Assembly: GCA_002412715.1 (NCBI GenBank)
Contig: DHVP01000011.1
Coordinates: 1 to 34,440, forward strand
Direction: 5' to 3'
Source of the DNA: Deltaproteobacteria bacterium UBA5205
GTDB lineage: Bacteria; Desulfobacterota; Syntrophorhabdia; Syntrophorhabdales; Syntrophorhabdaceae
DNA length: 34,440 nt
Part shown: piece after piece, positions 15,131 to 24,184 of the stretch
How positions within the stretch are numbered: the stretch's first letter is position 1
How the letters are laid out: every line of letters starts with the position of its first letter
The notes under the pieces: generated by a model
Database searches by the model: none
What the model was told of the DNA's origin: nothing
Seen by the model: the letters and a program-made list of their open reading frames with translations, nothing else
Made by a program: the position numbers and the translations under genes

Positions 15131-16933
15131 TCAGGCCTTGAGCCGCTCCACAAGCGTTTTCAGCTCATCCGCCAGGGCCTTCGGCAGACGGTCGCCGAAC
15201 TGGGAGAAGTGTTTCTCCATGTCCTTTGCCTCCTCTTGCCAGGCGGCCTTATCGACCCGCAGCAGCTCTTTCATGTCTTCCACCGGTACATCGTTCAGAC
15301 CGGCAAGATCGAGGTCTTCCACCGCCGGCATATAGCCTATGGCGGTTTTCTGTGCCCCTGCCTTGTCGTCGACGCGCTCGCACATCCATTTCAACACGCG
15401 GCTGTTTTCGCCGAAACCCGGCCAGAGCCATCTGCCGTCCTCGGTCTTTCTGAACCAGTTCGTGTAAAAGATCCGGGGGGCTTTGTCACCGAGTTTCTTG
15501 CCCATCTCAAGCCAATGCTTGAAATAGTCACCCATGTGATATCCGCAGAAAGGCTTCATCGCAAAGGGATCGCGCCGCACGTCGCCGATGGAGCCGATAT
15601 TCGCAGCCGTCGTCTCCGACGATGCCGTTGCCCCCATGAAGACCCCATGCTCCCAGTTGAATGCCTCGTGGACAAGGGGTATAGTAGAGGCGCGGCGGCC
15701 TCCGAATATGAAAATGTCTATGGGAACGCCCTCGGCTTTTTCCCAGTCGGGGCTGATGATCGGGCATTGGCTCGCCGGCGCCGTGAAACGCGCGTTGGCG
15801 TGTGCCGAGGGATCTTTCGAGTCGGGAGTCCAGTCCTGCCCGCGCCAGTCTATGGTGTGAGCCGGCGGTTCCTTCGTCATCCCTTCCCACCAAGTATCGC
15901 CATCGTCTGTCAGGCCGCAGTTGGTGAAAATGCAGTTTTCCTTGATGGTGTCCATGGCTGCGGGGTTTGATGAATAGGATGTGCCGGGAGCGACGCCGAA
16001 GAAGCCGGATTCCGGATTGATGGCATGGAGCCTTCCATCGGGTCTGATCTTCATCCACGCGATGTCATCGCCTATGCACTCGGCTTTCCAACCTTTTATC
16101 GCAGGCTCTAACATGGCAAGGTTGGTCTTGCCGGAAGCCGATGGAAAAGCGGCCGCTATGTGGTACTGCCTGCCCTCGGGGCTCGTGAGCCTGAGGATAA
16201 GCATGTGCTCCGCCATCCAGCCTTCACGCCGTGCCATGGCGGAGGCAATGCGTAGCGCAAGGCACTTCTTGCCGAGCAGAGCGTTCCCGCCGTATCCCGA
16301 GCCGTAAGACCATATGAGGTTCTCATCGGGAAAATGGCTGATATATTTCTTGTCCATGGGCGCACAGGGCCAGGGCACATCTTTCTCTCCCTTTTCGAGG
16401 GGTGCGCCGACGGAATGAAGGCAGGGGATGAACTCCCCGTCTGATCCGAGCTGTTCAAGTACTCTTGTTCCCACCCGTGTCATGATGTGCATGTTGCACA
16501 CCACGTAAGGGCTGTCCGTGATTTCGATACCGATCTTTGCTATGGGCGAGCCTATGGGACCCATGGAAAAGGGGATCACATACATCGTCCTGCCTTTCAT
16601 GCATCCGTCATAGAGCCCGCGCATGATGCCCTTGAGTTCGTCCGTCTCGACCCAATTGTTGGTAGGGCCTGCCTGGTCCCGCTCGCGTGTGCTTATATAC
16701 GTGCGGTCCTCCACACGCGCCACGTCGGACGGCTGTGAACGAAAAAGGAAACTGTTGGGGCGCTTCTTTAGCGGTATGGCGGAACCGCTCGCCACCATAC
16801 CTGCCATGAGGCTGTCGTACTCTTCCCTGGAACCGTCACACCAGTAAACGCTGTCAGGTTTGCACATGCGCGCCATGTCATCGACCCACTGGAGAAGGGT
16901 TTTGTGTTCTGTAGGGGTTTTCGCGCTCTTCAT
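15131..16933 (-). CDS. pckG: Phosphoenolpyruvate carboxykinase (GTP)
   Basis: A 600-residue GTP-dependent PEP carboxykinase, interconverting oxaloacetate + GTP and PEP + CO2 + GDP in the cytoplasm. Diagnostic motifs are all present: the P-loop FPSASGKTNLAML with the reactive-cysteine region modified as in many bacterial forms, the metal-binding GDDIAWMKIRPDGRLHAINPE, FFGVAPGTS, the GTP-type GRRASTIPLVHEAFNWEHGV, and TASSETTAAN. Length matches the family (about 590-625). The ATG follows GGAGGATTTTAAT. In an anaerobe living on acids it would serve gluconeogenesis from C4 intermediates; it could also work in the carboxylating direction. A DUF1850-like gene follows closely. Confidence 0.97.
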   Translation of the reverse strand: MKSAKTPTEHKTLLQWVDDMARMCKPDSVYWCDGSREEYDSLMAGMVASGSAIPLKKRPNSFLFRSQPSDVARVEDRTYISTRERDQAGPTNNWVETDELKGIMRGLYDGCMKGRTMYVIPFSMGPIGSPIAKIGIEITDSPYVVCNMHIMTRVGTRVLEQLGSDGEFIPCLHSVGAPLEKGEKDVPWPCAPMDKKYISHFPDENLIWSYGSGYGGNALLGKKCLALRIASAMARREGWMAEHMLILRLTSPEGRQYHIAAAFPSASGKTNLAMLEPAIKGWKAECIGDDIAWMKIRPDGRLHAINPESGFFGVAPGTSYSSNPAAMDTIKENCIFTNCGLTDDGDTWWEGMTKEPPAHTIDWRGQDWTPDSKDPSAHANARFTAPASQCPIISPDWEKAEGVPIDIFIFGGRRASTIPLVHEAFNWEHGVFMGATASSETTAANIGSIGDVRRDPFAMKPFCGYHMGDYFKHWLEMGKKLGDKAPRIFYTNWFRKTEDGRWLWPGFGENSRVLKWMCERVDDKAGAQKTAIGYMPAVEDLDLAGLNDVPVEDMKELLRVDKAAWQEEAKDMEKHFSQFGDRLPKALADELKTLVERLKA

Positions 16934-17028
16934 ATTAAAATCCTCCTGTCAATATCTGCAGCGAAATAGTTAACAACAAAATGAACCGTATTTCAAGAGA
17001 AGACAGGTACTGGGTGATAGGTTAGGAG

Positions 17029-17634
17029 TTACAACTTCTTTCTATTTTCCAGCGAACTCTTGATGGTCAGGGGGTCTATGTAGACGATATCGCCGCCTAC
17101 GGGGATGCCGGATGCTATTCTGGTGATTCTTACATCGTAGGGCTTGAGGATCTCTCCAATGTAGTGGGCGGTGGTATTGCCTTCAATGTTAAGGTTCGTG
17201 GCGACGATCACCTCGGTGATGCCTTCGCGGACCACGCGGTCGCGAAGCTCGTTGATTCGTATGTCGTCGGGGCCGACCCCTTCGATGGGGTTTATGACGC
17301 CGTGAAGGATATGGTAACGGAAATGGCCGGGGTTCGACGATTCTATCACCATCATATGCGAAGACTCCTCGACGACACACACGGATGTTTTGTCCCGTCT
17401 CTCGTCCTTGCAGATGACGCAGGGATCGGTATCGGTGATATTGAAGCAGACGCTGCAGAGCCGGATCTTTTCCTTGATGTCGACAAGGCTTCTCGACAGC
17501 TCAGTAATGTATCCCTCTTTGGCGTTGAGCAGAAAAAATGCAAGACGGGTCGCCGTCTTCCGGCCGATACCCGGAAGCCTGGTCAAGTTTTCGATAAGCC
17601 GTTCGATCGGTTCGGGATAGAACACTCGGGTCAC
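17029..17634 (-). CDS. recR: Recombination protein RecR
   Basis: A 201-residue RecR with its full domain set: N-terminal helix-hairpin-helix (LTRLPGIGRKTATRLAFFLL), four-cysteine zinc finger (CSVCFNITDTDPCVICKD), Toprim domain (VCVVEESSHMMVIE) and the C-terminal GIPVGGDIVYIDPLTI Walker B-like segment. It acts with RecO/RecF to load RecA on gapped DNA. The GTG start at 17634 overlaps the ybaB stop codon by four bases (GTGA), a sign of translational coupling. The dnaX-ybaB-recR order is widely conserved in bacteria. Confidence 0.97.
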   Translation of the reverse strand: MTRVFYPEPIERLIENLTRLPGIGRKTATRLAFFLLNAKEGYITELSRSLVDIKEKIRLCSVCFNITDTDPCVICKDERRDKTSVCVVEESSHMMVIESSNPGHFRYHILHGVINPIEGVGPDDIRINELRDRVVREGITEVIVATNLNIEGNTTAHYIGEILKPYDVRITRIASGIPVGGDIVYIDPLTIKSSLENRKKL

Positions 17635-17945
17635 ATCCCGAAAGGCATCTGCATACCGCCCGTTATCTTGGACATCTCTTCCTGGACCATTTCCCGGGAA
17701 CGGTTCAGTCCTTCATTCACAGCGGCGACTATGAGGTCTTCGAGAAGTTCATTGTCCTTTTCTTCCAGCACCTCGGGGGAGATCTTGAGAGAGAGCACTT
17801 CCTGCCTGCCGTTGACGACACAACTTACCATGCCTCCGCCCGACTGCGCCTCCACCGTTTTGTCGCCCATCTCTTCCTGGAGCTTCATCATACGGTCCTG
17901 CATTTTCTTTGCCTGCTGCAATATCTGGTTGAACCCCTTGGACAT
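17631..17945 (-). CDS. ybaB: YbaB/EbfC family nucleoid-associated protein
   Basis: A 104-residue DNA-binding protein of the YbaB/EbfC family: an N-terminal long helix (FNQILQQAKKMQDRMMKLQEEM), a central beta-sheet (GGMVSCVVNGRQEVLSLKISPEVL) and a C-terminal helix ending MQMPFGM, very similar to the usual 'glpgGM/pGm' end. It forms dimers that bind DNA with little specificity. The ATG follows GAGGAGG. It sits 11 bases after dnaX and overlaps recR, the classical operon. Confidence 0.96.
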   Translation of the reverse strand: MSKGFNQILQQAKKMQDRMMKLQEEMGDKTVEAQSGGGMVSCVVNGRQEVLSLKISPEVLEEKDNELLEDLIVAAVNEGLNRSREMVQEEMSKITGGMQMPFGM

Positions 17946-17956
17946 ATTGCCTCCTC

Positions 17957-19516
17957 TTATAGATTGAAGAGAGACTCGGCTTCCTTGAGATAATCCTCAA
18001 GGATGTTCTTTTTTCTGTCGAGTGCATCCCTGAATTCGACGTTCATGACATGGCCGAAGAACTCATTCGTCAGCTTCCCGATCTCTTCAAATTCGCTTTT
18101 TATAAAATTACCGTATTTCTTGTCGATAAGGACGATGAAGTTGTTCCCTTCCACACTGCATTCGCTGGAATCGAACATGCTCCCGAGAAAAGGTTTCTTT
18201 TTCTTGAGATATTCCACGAAGCCATGCACATCCTCCTGCCGGCGGGAGCCATCCATCCCCCGGTCCGTGGTCTGTGGGGCGGTCTCTTTGGGCCCGGCAT
18301 CAGGTGGAGAAACAACCCGCGGGCGCACCACCGGACTTTCCTCCTGAACCCGCCGTCCGGCAGCCTCCTGCACGGCCTCGGGAGGGTTCCTCCGCTCCAG
18401 CTCTCCGAGAACCTTCTCCACGTCCCTGAGCTGCGACAGATTATACAGATTGATGTAGAGAGTTTCGAGAGCGATCCTCGGAAAAAGCCCCCGCATGAGG
18501 TCCTCGCTGCGCAACATGTAGTAGAGCATATTCTGGACCTCATAATACTCGAGGTCCTTGAGAAGCCCTTCTATTGCCGTGTATTCGTCCTCGCCTATGG
18601 ATATGAAATCGGGCAGGCCTCCACAGGCTTTGATGATCATCATGTTCCTCAAGTATGACACCAGCCCCCGGTAGACCTGCGTTACGTCGTATCCCTCACT
18701 GAGAGTGGCTTCGATGGCCGAAAACCCTTCGGTAAGGTTCCTGTCCAGGAGTGATTTTATGATGCGATATATGACATTTTTTTCGACAACACCGATGATG
18801 CTGATAACATCGCTTTCGGAAATGTGCTTTCCGCTGTAGGCGATGATCTGCTCCAGGATGGACTGCGCATCCCTCATGGAACCGTCCGCTTCGATGGCGA
18901 TATGGTGGAAAGCCCCCTCTTCAAAGGTGATACCGTCTTTTTCGCAGACGGCCTTCAGCTGCCCGGTGATCTCGCGCTCCGTTATACGCCGGAAATCGAA
19001 GCGCTGACAACGGGACATGATGGTGTAGGGGATCTTCTGGGATTCAGTTGTGGCCAGGATGAAAATGTTGTGCCCCGGAGGCTCCTCCAGGGTCTTCAAG
19101 AAGGCGTTGCGCGCCTGGTCGGTGAGCATGTGCGCCTCGTCCAGAATATACACCTTGTATGCCGCCTTCATCGGGAGATACCGGACGGTTTCGCGCAGTT
19201 CCTTGATATCGTCGATGCCGCGTGTGGATGCAGCGTCTATCTCTATCACGTCCACAAAATTGCCGCTCGCTATACCCACGCAATTTTCACAGACATTGCA
19301 GGGTTCATCGGTCGGGCCGTTCACGCAGTTGACTGCCTTGGCAAGTATCCGCGCCAGGGAGGTCTTGCCGACCCCCCGGGGGCCTGTAAAGAGAAAAGCG
19401 TGTGCGATCCGGCCTGCTTTTATGGAATTCTTGAGAGTTGTGATAATGTGCGGCTGCCCGACCACATCGTCGAATCTCTGGGGTCTCCAACGTCTTGCGA
19501 TAACTGTGTAGCTCAA
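17957..19516 (-). CDS. dnaX: DNA polymerase III subunit gamma/tau
   Basis: A 519-residue clamp-loader ATPase. It has Walker A GPRGVGKTSLARILAKAVNC, a four-cysteine zinc site just after (CVNG...CNVCENC), a DEAH Walker B (LDEAHMLTDQA), sensor 1 (TTESQKIPYTIMSRCQRFDFR) and the domain III oligomerisation region. A proline- and charge-rich linker from about residue 375 to 425 is followed by a C-terminal tau-like domain. The start is a TTG at 19516 with GAAGAGG nine bases upstream; the resulting N-terminus SYTVIARRWRPQRFDDVVGQ is typical. No slippery A-run for gamma production was noticed, but I did not rule it out. It begins the dnaX-ybaB-recR operon and follows the SRP RNA. Confidence 0.97.
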   Translation of the reverse strand: MSYTVIARRWRPQRFDDVVGQPHIITTLKNSIKAGRIAHAFLFTGPRGVGKTSLARILAKAVNCVNGPTDEPCNVCENCVGIASGNFVDVIEIDAASTRGIDDIKELRETVRYLPMKAAYKVYILDEAHMLTDQARNAFLKTLEEPPGHNIFILATTESQKIPYTIMSRCQRFDFRRITEREITGQLKAVCEKDGITFEEGAFHHIAIEADGSMRDAQSILEQIIAYSGKHISESDVISIIGVVEKNVIYRIIKSLLDRNLTEGFSAIEATLSEGYDVTQVYRGLVSYLRNMMIIKACGGLPDFISIGEDEYTAIEGLLKDLEYYEVQNMLYYMLRSEDLMRGLFPRIALETLYINLYNLSQLRDVEKVLGELERRNPPEAVQEAAGRRVQEESPVVRPRVVSPPDAGPKETAPQTTDRGMDGSRRQEDVHGFVEYLKKKKPFLGSMFDSSECSVEGNNFIVLIDKKYGNFIKSEFEEIGKLTNEFFGHVMNVEFRDALDRKKNILEDYLKEAESLFNL

Positions 19517-19558
19517 ATGCGAACGCCTCTTCGGGGGTTCATAATAATACTAAAAAAA

Positions 19559-19652
19559 GCCAGGCTACCTGCGGCACACGGATCAGCTACTACCGCTGCT
19601 TCCTTCCGGACCTGACGGGGTTCATAACATTCACGTTGCGCAGGGCCTGGCC
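19559..19652 (-). ncRNA. ffs: Small (4.5S-type) signal recognition particle RNA
   Basis: The minus strand carries the hallmark SRP domain IV, with 'gtcaggtccggaaggaagcagc' spread over 19595-19616 and the apical GGAA tetraloop. The ends pair as GCCAGGC/GCCTGGC at 19645-19651 and 19559-19565. The size of about 94 bases fits the 4.5S form of Gram-negative bacteria, which binds Ffh for membrane protein targeting. Location next to dnaX is a known arrangement. Exact ends are set from the terminal stem. Confidence 0.93.
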
Positions 19653-19664
19653 TTCAAACCATAA

Positions 19665-19754
19665 TGGCGGAGAGAGAGGGATTTGAACCCTCGGTACGCG
19701 TTAACGTACACACGATTTCCAATCGTGCTCCTTCAGCCGCTCGGACATCTCTCC
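19665..19754 (-). tRNA. tRNA-Ser(GGA)
   Basis: On the minus strand, acceptor GGAGAGA at 19748-19754 pairs with TCTCTCC at 19669-19675, followed by discriminator G and an encoded CCA (19665-19667). The anticodon loop 'gattGGAaatc' gives GGA, which reads UCC/UCU serine codons. A long variable arm (gtgtacgttaacgcgtac) confirms a class II tRNA, and the T loop is ggttcaaatcc. It lies 12 bases upstream of the SRP RNA on the same strand. Confidence 0.96.
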
Positions 19755-19799
19755 GGTGACACTTGTTATACCATACTTCAGAAAACTACCTCAAGGGAT

Positions 19800-20816
19800 T
19801 TACGCCATGACGCTTTGCCAATCATCCCTCACAGCCTCAAGGATGGTCAGAGCCCTGTCCGAATACAGGTGGATCCCCTCCCAATTGGGGCGGGGCACTA
19901 CCTTTTGCATCAAAAGTCCGTCCACGCCGAACCACCGGGGGAGAATACCGCCAAAGAAGTATCCCCTGCCGCGGAGATATTCAACCAACGCACCGATAAA
20001 GGGTTGGGAAAGCTTGAGCCAGACCTGGACCACGACCATGCCTTTAGCGAGTGCGTCGATCTCGTGCCCTTCGAAGACGGCCTGAAAATCCTGACCGGCT
20101 TCGCGGACCGTCACACGGGCCACGCCGGCAAATTCGAAAAGACGGGTTTCGATGGATGTTGGTTCGTTTCCGGGGATATCATCCTTCATCTTCTCAACCA
20201 CGGCGCCGCTTCTGAAACCGCTGTAGATAAAGTGCATGACCTCTTCGTACCGGTCCGGCGCATAAACCGTGTGCTCCATCGGCAGGTACATTCTCGTCAT
20301 ATGCAGGGTGGCCACCCGGCCCGAGGCGCTGCCTTCCCTGGCATATGTTTCAGCGGGCATCAGGTCGACCTCGAGGGCGGTCTCAATGGCCCCTTCTTTT
20401 GCCCAGGCCTTCTGGCTATGAGGGTGGTTGCACACGGCCTCACCGAAAACGGCGTCGGCACCATAGGCCGGTGCCAGTACCTCGGCAAAGTACCGGTTCG
20501 TTGCACGCGCGATACCATGTTTGCGGTATTCCACAAGCACAAGACCCTGCCCCGCTTCATAGACCGTCTCGACCGGGGCGGATCTGAAAATGCTCACGTA
20601 CCCCACGATCGTTCCCTTTGAGGAACGCGCGACAGCAGGGATGTTCTCGTGCTTCTCAAAGGCTTCCACGAGCGCATCCGGCTGATAAACGAGCTTCACC
20701 GGGTAATCTTCCCCGTAGACGCTGCGGAAAAGTTCGCCAACCCCCTTCGCATCGCCCGGCTGAAAGGTGTCGATGGTAATACGTTCGTTATCGGAGATAT
20801 CCATTAATATCGGCAT
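19800..20816 (-). CDS. GNAT family N-acetyltransferase-like protein
   Basis: About 338 residues. The first 150 show a GNAT fold: ITIDTFQPGDAKGVGELFRSVYG, then AVARSSKGTIVGYVSIF and the acetyl-CoA-binding strand and turn region LVLVEYRKHGIARATNRYFAEVL, which corresponds to the R/Q-x-x-G-x-G/A block in a relaxed form. The C-terminal 180 residues do not match anything I know and may be a second, degenerate GNAT-like half. The substrate is unknown. The frame opens with a TTG at 20822; the ATG at 20816 is eight bases after GGAGGG and preferred. It is the last gene of the aminotransferase/ior unit, 31 bp after the glycosyltransferase, so expression is probably shared, though a functional link is not evident. 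Confidence 0.75.
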   Translation of the reverse strand: MPILMDISDNERITIDTFQPGDAKGVGELFRSVYGEDYPVKLVYQPDALVEAFEKHENIPAVARSSKGTIVGYVSIFRSAPVETVYEAGQGLVLVEYRKHGIARATNRYFAEVLAPAYGADAVFGEAVCNHPHSQKAWAKEGAIETALEVDLMPAETYAREGSASGRVATLHMTRMYLPMEHTVYAPDRYEEVMHFIYSGFRSGAVVEKMKDDIPGNEPTSIETRLFEFAGVARVTVREAGQDFQAVFEGHEIDALAKGMVVVQVWLKLSQPFIGALVEYLRGRGYFFGGILPRWFGVDGLLMQKVVPRPNWEGIHLYSDRALTILEAVRDDWQSVMA

Positions 20817-20852
20817 CGGCAACGCCCTCCAGTTTTAGCGGCTTCAAGTCGA

Positions 20853-21791
20853 TCATGCGCGAAGGCCCGCATTGTCGGGGCACATCCGCAGGTACCATAT
20901 CACAAGTTTGAGATAATAGGAATAGCGCAGCCTCGACCTGGAACCGAGAAGAAGAAAGGGCATCGCGACAACAAAGATAAGAGCCTTCAGGAGTTTGACG
21001 GAATCGAAGGCCAGTGTATAGACCGACCCGTGATGTTTTTTTATAAATTTTCTCAATGAGATATTGTATTCCATCCGCCCTTTGACCCAGGTCTTTCGTA
21101 CCGTTCTGCCCTGAAAATGGACGATCCGGGACGCGGGGAAGAAGACAACCCTGTAGCCTTTCAGCCTGGCCCGAAGACAAAAGTCCGTCTCCTCGAGAAA
21201 GAAAAAGAAACGCTCATCAAAACCTTTGAGGTCGTCGAAGGCTTCCTTCCGGATCATGATGGCGGCCCCGATCAACGATTCCACGTCCCTGAACGTCCCC
21301 CTGGCAGAATCCGGGCCGCTGTGGTTTACACCGTGCGAACCGGGAAACAATTCGGCCGCCAATCCGGGAATGGCCGCAACGGACCGCTGAACGCTGAGGT
21401 CCTCATAGACAAGCTGCGGCCCCATGACTGCCAGGTCGGCGATCTGTCCGGCGCCGGCTATCATCTTTGCAACCTCGCCTTCAATGAGGAGCGTATCGGA
21501 ATTGAGGAGAAGAATATACCTGCCCCGCGCCATGCCGGCTGCCTGATTCACCGAGGAGGCAAATCCCATGTTACGGTCGTTGCGGACATATCCGGCCCGC
21601 GGGAACGATCCTTTAACGAGATCAGCGGTACCATCGGTGGAGGCATTATCGATGATGATGATCTCGGTACCGAAGGATCTGAGGGAGGCGTCCCTTTCGA
21701 TGGAACCGAGGAGCCCTTCGAGGAGCTCCCGTGTATCCTTTGTAATGATGACAATGGAAAGAACGGTGGGGGTAGGGCCTCTTTCGCTCAC
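20853..21791 (-). CDS. Family 2 glycosyltransferase
   Basis: A 312-residue GT-A glycosyltransferase of family 2, rhamnosyltransferase/WbbL-like. The N-terminal VLSIVIITKDTRELLEGLLGSI and EIIIIDNASTDGTADLV bind the nucleotide sugar. LLLNSDTLL is the DXD-equivalent, and FFFFLEETDFCLRARLKGYRVVF carries the catalytic-base ED motif. A hydrophobic stretch near the C-terminus (LLKALIFVVAMPFLLLG) suggests membrane association. It would add a sugar to a surface polysaccharide or lipid; donor and acceptor are unknown. The GTG start lies five bases after the iorA stop, so it is translated from the same message, an odd place for a surface-glycan enzyme. Confidence 0.9.
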   Translation of the reverse strand: MSERGPTPTVLSIVIITKDTRELLEGLLGSIERDASLRSFGTEIIIIDNASTDGTADLVKGSFPRAGYVRNDRNMGFASSVNQAAGMARGRYILLLNSDTLLIEGEVAKMIAGAGQIADLAVMGPQLVYEDLSVQRSVAAIPGLAAELFPGSHGVNHSGPDSARGTFRDVESLIGAAIMIRKEAFDDLKGFDERFFFFLEETDFCLRARLKGYRVVFFPASRIVHFQGRTVRKTWVKGRMEYNISLRKFIKKHHGSVYTLAFDSVKLLKALIFVVAMPFLLLGSRSRLRYSYYLKLVIWYLRMCPDNAGLRA

Positions 21792-21796
21792 GCCCG

Positions 21797-23593
21797 TTAT
21801 TTTGCCCCCTGCTTGACCGCGACTTTGAGCTTCCTCAGAGCCTTTCCTTTAACCTGTACCGGGCAGGCATAATAGCAGATCCCGCAATTCGTGCAGATGC
21901 TGTCATCGATCCTGATCTTTTTCAAGCCTTCGTCAAAAGACATTGCCGGGCAATCGAAAGTGGCAAGGCAGCTTTTGCAGCCTACGCAATCGCTCTCGAT
22001 ATCGGCAGGATATGCCGCCTCCTTTGCCGCCCCCTTTGTGAGGAGCAAACACTGGCGCCTTGCGATAATGACCGCGGGAAGCATTTCGTCCCCTTTCAGG
22101 TAATCGAAAGCCTCCCTGATCGTACCGATCATCAGCGGGACATCGTAGGGATCCACGATCTTCAGATACTCTACGCCGAGACCCCTGACGATCTCTTCGA
22201 TGGCCACGCTGCGGGTCTTGACACCATCGACAGTAACGCCCGTCTGAGGCGTCGGCTGCATTCCTGTCATGGCCGTTGTCGAATTGTCCATGAGGACAAG
22301 AATGAACCTCTTCCGGTTTTTCACAGCGTCATAGAGCGGCGCCAGGCAGGCGTGCAGAAAGGTGGAATCCCCGACGGACGCAAGGATCGGGACAAGTTTC
22401 CCATCCTGATTGAATGCGTCGTAGAAACCCTCCGCCATGGTCACGCCGGCGCCCATGTCAAGGCAAGTATCAACGGCGCCCTGGGAAATACCCAGGGTAT
22501 AGCACCCGATATCCCCGGGATAGATGGCATCGGGCCATAGATACTGCATTGCAAAGAAAGAAGCCCGGTGGGGACAGCCGGGGCAGAGTTTTGGCGGTCT
22601 CGGGACGACTGCCACATCCGAAAGCGCCTCTTCAATGGTCCCGTCGGGCGCGAAAAGGTCCTTTCTTCCCAACCCGAGTCTGCCTAATACCCCCGACAGC
22701 ATATCCCTGACGATATCATAAGTGATCTCCCCCGATGACGGCACGGTCCCGTCGCTCCTGCCCATAACTTTCTTGTGGTCGCCTATGAGCGCCTCGATCA
22801 CCCGATCCGTCTCCTCCACTACCAGGACCCGCTCCATGGACCTCACAAAATCCGAAAGAGCTTCACTGGAAGGGTAGACCTTCAGCACCTTGTAGATCGA
22901 CACCACGTCGGCGGCACCAAGTTCTTCGATGACGTCATAGACAAGGGAATAGCTCATGCCCGATGCGACGATGCCGAGTTTTCGGCCCGTCCCCGCAAGG
23001 TGGCCCTCTTTGAGAGAAACCTTCCTGGCCCCCGGGCTGTAAAGAGAAATCGACTCGCGGGCATGGCTCACCCGGTGCGTGGAACGGATGATCACCGGCA
23101 CTTTGTTCTCGAAAGACCAGTTGAGGGCGTAATAGGCAACGTCCGCCGCCTCGGTAGGCGATGCGGGGTCAAAGACCGGGATACCGAAGAGGGTCGCAAT
23201 AAGGCGGGTATCCTGCTCGGTCTGGGATGACTGTGGACCCGGGTCGTCGCAGGAGATAATGACAAGTCCTCCTTCGATGGTCTTTTCCCGAGACCTCAAG
23301 AGCGCCGGGAACGCGACGTTAAGACCCACCTGTTTCATGAAACACGCCGCCCTGGCGCCCGAGTATGCCGCCGCTCCGAAGGCTACCTCAAATGCGCAAA
23401 GCTCATTTGTCGACCACTCGGTGTGGATCTTCAAGCCTTCCATTTTTTTGAAGTATACGACACCCGGCAATATCTCGGAACTCGGCGTCCCGGGATATGC
23501 TGCCGCGATCTCAAGACCGGCCTCGACAAGACCGCGCGCGATGGCCTGATTTCCTATTATCACTTCTTCCCTGCTCTGCACTGATCCTCCCAT
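21797..23593 (-). CDS. iorA: Indolepyruvate:ferredoxin oxidoreductase, alpha subunit
   Basis: A 598-residue catalytic subunit that oxidatively decarboxylates aryl pyruvates (indolepyruvate, phenylpyruvate) to aryl-acetyl-CoA, reducing ferredoxin. The pyrimidine-binding half carries the TPP-activating glutamate in WSTNE (Glu64). The TPP-binding half has CPGCPHR (337-343), GDIGCYTLG (360-368), SVGDSTF (406-412) and MDNSTTAMTGMQPTPQ (435-450). Two C-terminal [4Fe-4S] motifs (CVGCKSC...CPAM and CTNCGICYYACP) complete the enzyme, so it should be active. The ATG at 23593 follows a weak site; a GTG at 23581 preceded by GGGAGG is an alternative. It lies six bases after iorB. The reaction is reversible in principle, and some methanogens use it reductively to make aromatic amino acids. 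Confidence 0.95.
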   Translation of the reverse strand: MGGSVQSREEVIIGNQAIARGLVEAGLEIAAAYPGTPSSEILPGVVYFKKMEGLKIHTEWSTNELCAFEVAFGAAAYSGARAACFMKQVGLNVAFPALLRSREKTIEGGLVIISCDDPGPQSSQTEQDTRLIATLFGIPVFDPASPTEAADVAYYALNWSFENKVPVIIRSTHRVSHARESISLYSPGARKVSLKEGHLAGTGRKLGIVASGMSYSLVYDVIEELGAADVVSIYKVLKVYPSSEALSDFVRSMERVLVVEETDRVIEALIGDHKKVMGRSDGTVPSSGEITYDIVRDMLSGVLGRLGLGRKDLFAPDGTIEEALSDVAVVPRPPKLCPGCPHRASFFAMQYLWPDAIYPGDIGCYTLGISQGAVDTCLDMGAGVTMAEGFYDAFNQDGKLVPILASVGDSTFLHACLAPLYDAVKNRKRFILVLMDNSTTAMTGMQPTPQTGVTVDGVKTRSVAIEEIVRGLGVEYLKIVDPYDVPLMIGTIREAFDYLKGDEMLPAVIIARRQCLLLTKGAAKEAAYPADIESDCVGCKSCLATFDCPAMSFDEGLKKIRIDDSICTNCGICYYACPVQVKGKALRKLKVAVKQGAK

Positions 23594-23599
23594 AAGCCC

Positions 23600-24184
23600 T
23601 CACATTCCCTGCTGCGGCATCTTCACCGCGCCCTGCGCGCCAGCGGCTTCACATCCCCTTGCGAAGACAGCGAGGTTCTTGGCCAGGAATTTTTCCGGTA
23701 CACGAGCCCGGATTGTGTTTTCCAGCACCTCCGGCGTAAACGGGGCAATCCCGAAGGAGGCAAAGAAACCGAGGAGCGCCATGTTGGCCGATTGGAACAT
23801 CCCTTCATCGCGGGCTATGCCATCGGCATCGACAAGGCGGCAAACGATCCCTCTTTTTTTCAGCAACGCATCAACCGACGAGGGAAGCCCTTTCGCCCGG
23901 GTATTGATAAGCGCCAGGCCACCCTTCTTGAGAAAAAAGAGTGTCCTGTAAAATTCACTTTCTTCGAAGGCAAGCAGGATGTCGCCATTCTCCCTTCCGA
24001 TGAAGGGACTGGCAAAATCACCCACCTTTACAAGAGAGATAACCGAGCCGCCCCTCTGGCTCATGCCGTATTCATCGGAGGCAACGGCCTTCAAACCGCT
24101 TGTTATGGCCGCTTCAATGAGTATCGTGGAAGCAAGAAGCACTCCTCTTCCCCCTATTCCCGCGCATATGATCTCATGTTTCAT
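23600..24184 (-). CDS. iorB: Indolepyruvate:ferredoxin oxidoreductase, beta (gamma-type) subunit
   Basis: A 194-residue subunit of the pyruvate ferredoxin oxidoreductase gamma family: ICAGIGGRGVLLASTILIEAA (nucleotide/CoA-contact loop), SDEYGMSQRGGSVISLVKVGDFASPFIGRENGDILLAFEESE, and a C-terminal helical part. These blocks are the family signature, and length is normal for IorB. It partners IorA. The start ATG overlaps the stop codon of the upstream IorA-like gene (ATGA), and iorA follows after six bases, so the three proteins are translationally coupled and probably made in fixed ratio. Confidence 0.94.
   Translation of the reverse strand: MKHEIICAGIGGRGVLLASTILIEAAITSGLKAVASDEYGMSQRGGSVISLVKVGDFASPFIGRENGDILLAFEESEFYRTLFFLKKGGLALINTRAKGLPSSVDALLKKRGIVCRLVDADGIARDEGMFQSANMALLGFFASFGIAPFTPEVLENTIRARVPEKFLAKNLAVFARGCEAAGAQGAVKMPQQGM

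Noticed and set aside
19683..20621. Plus-strand frame of 312 codons opposite the GNAT gene
   Set aside because: It overlaps the tRNA-Ser gene and is the antisense of a protein with clear GNAT features; no ribosome binding site.
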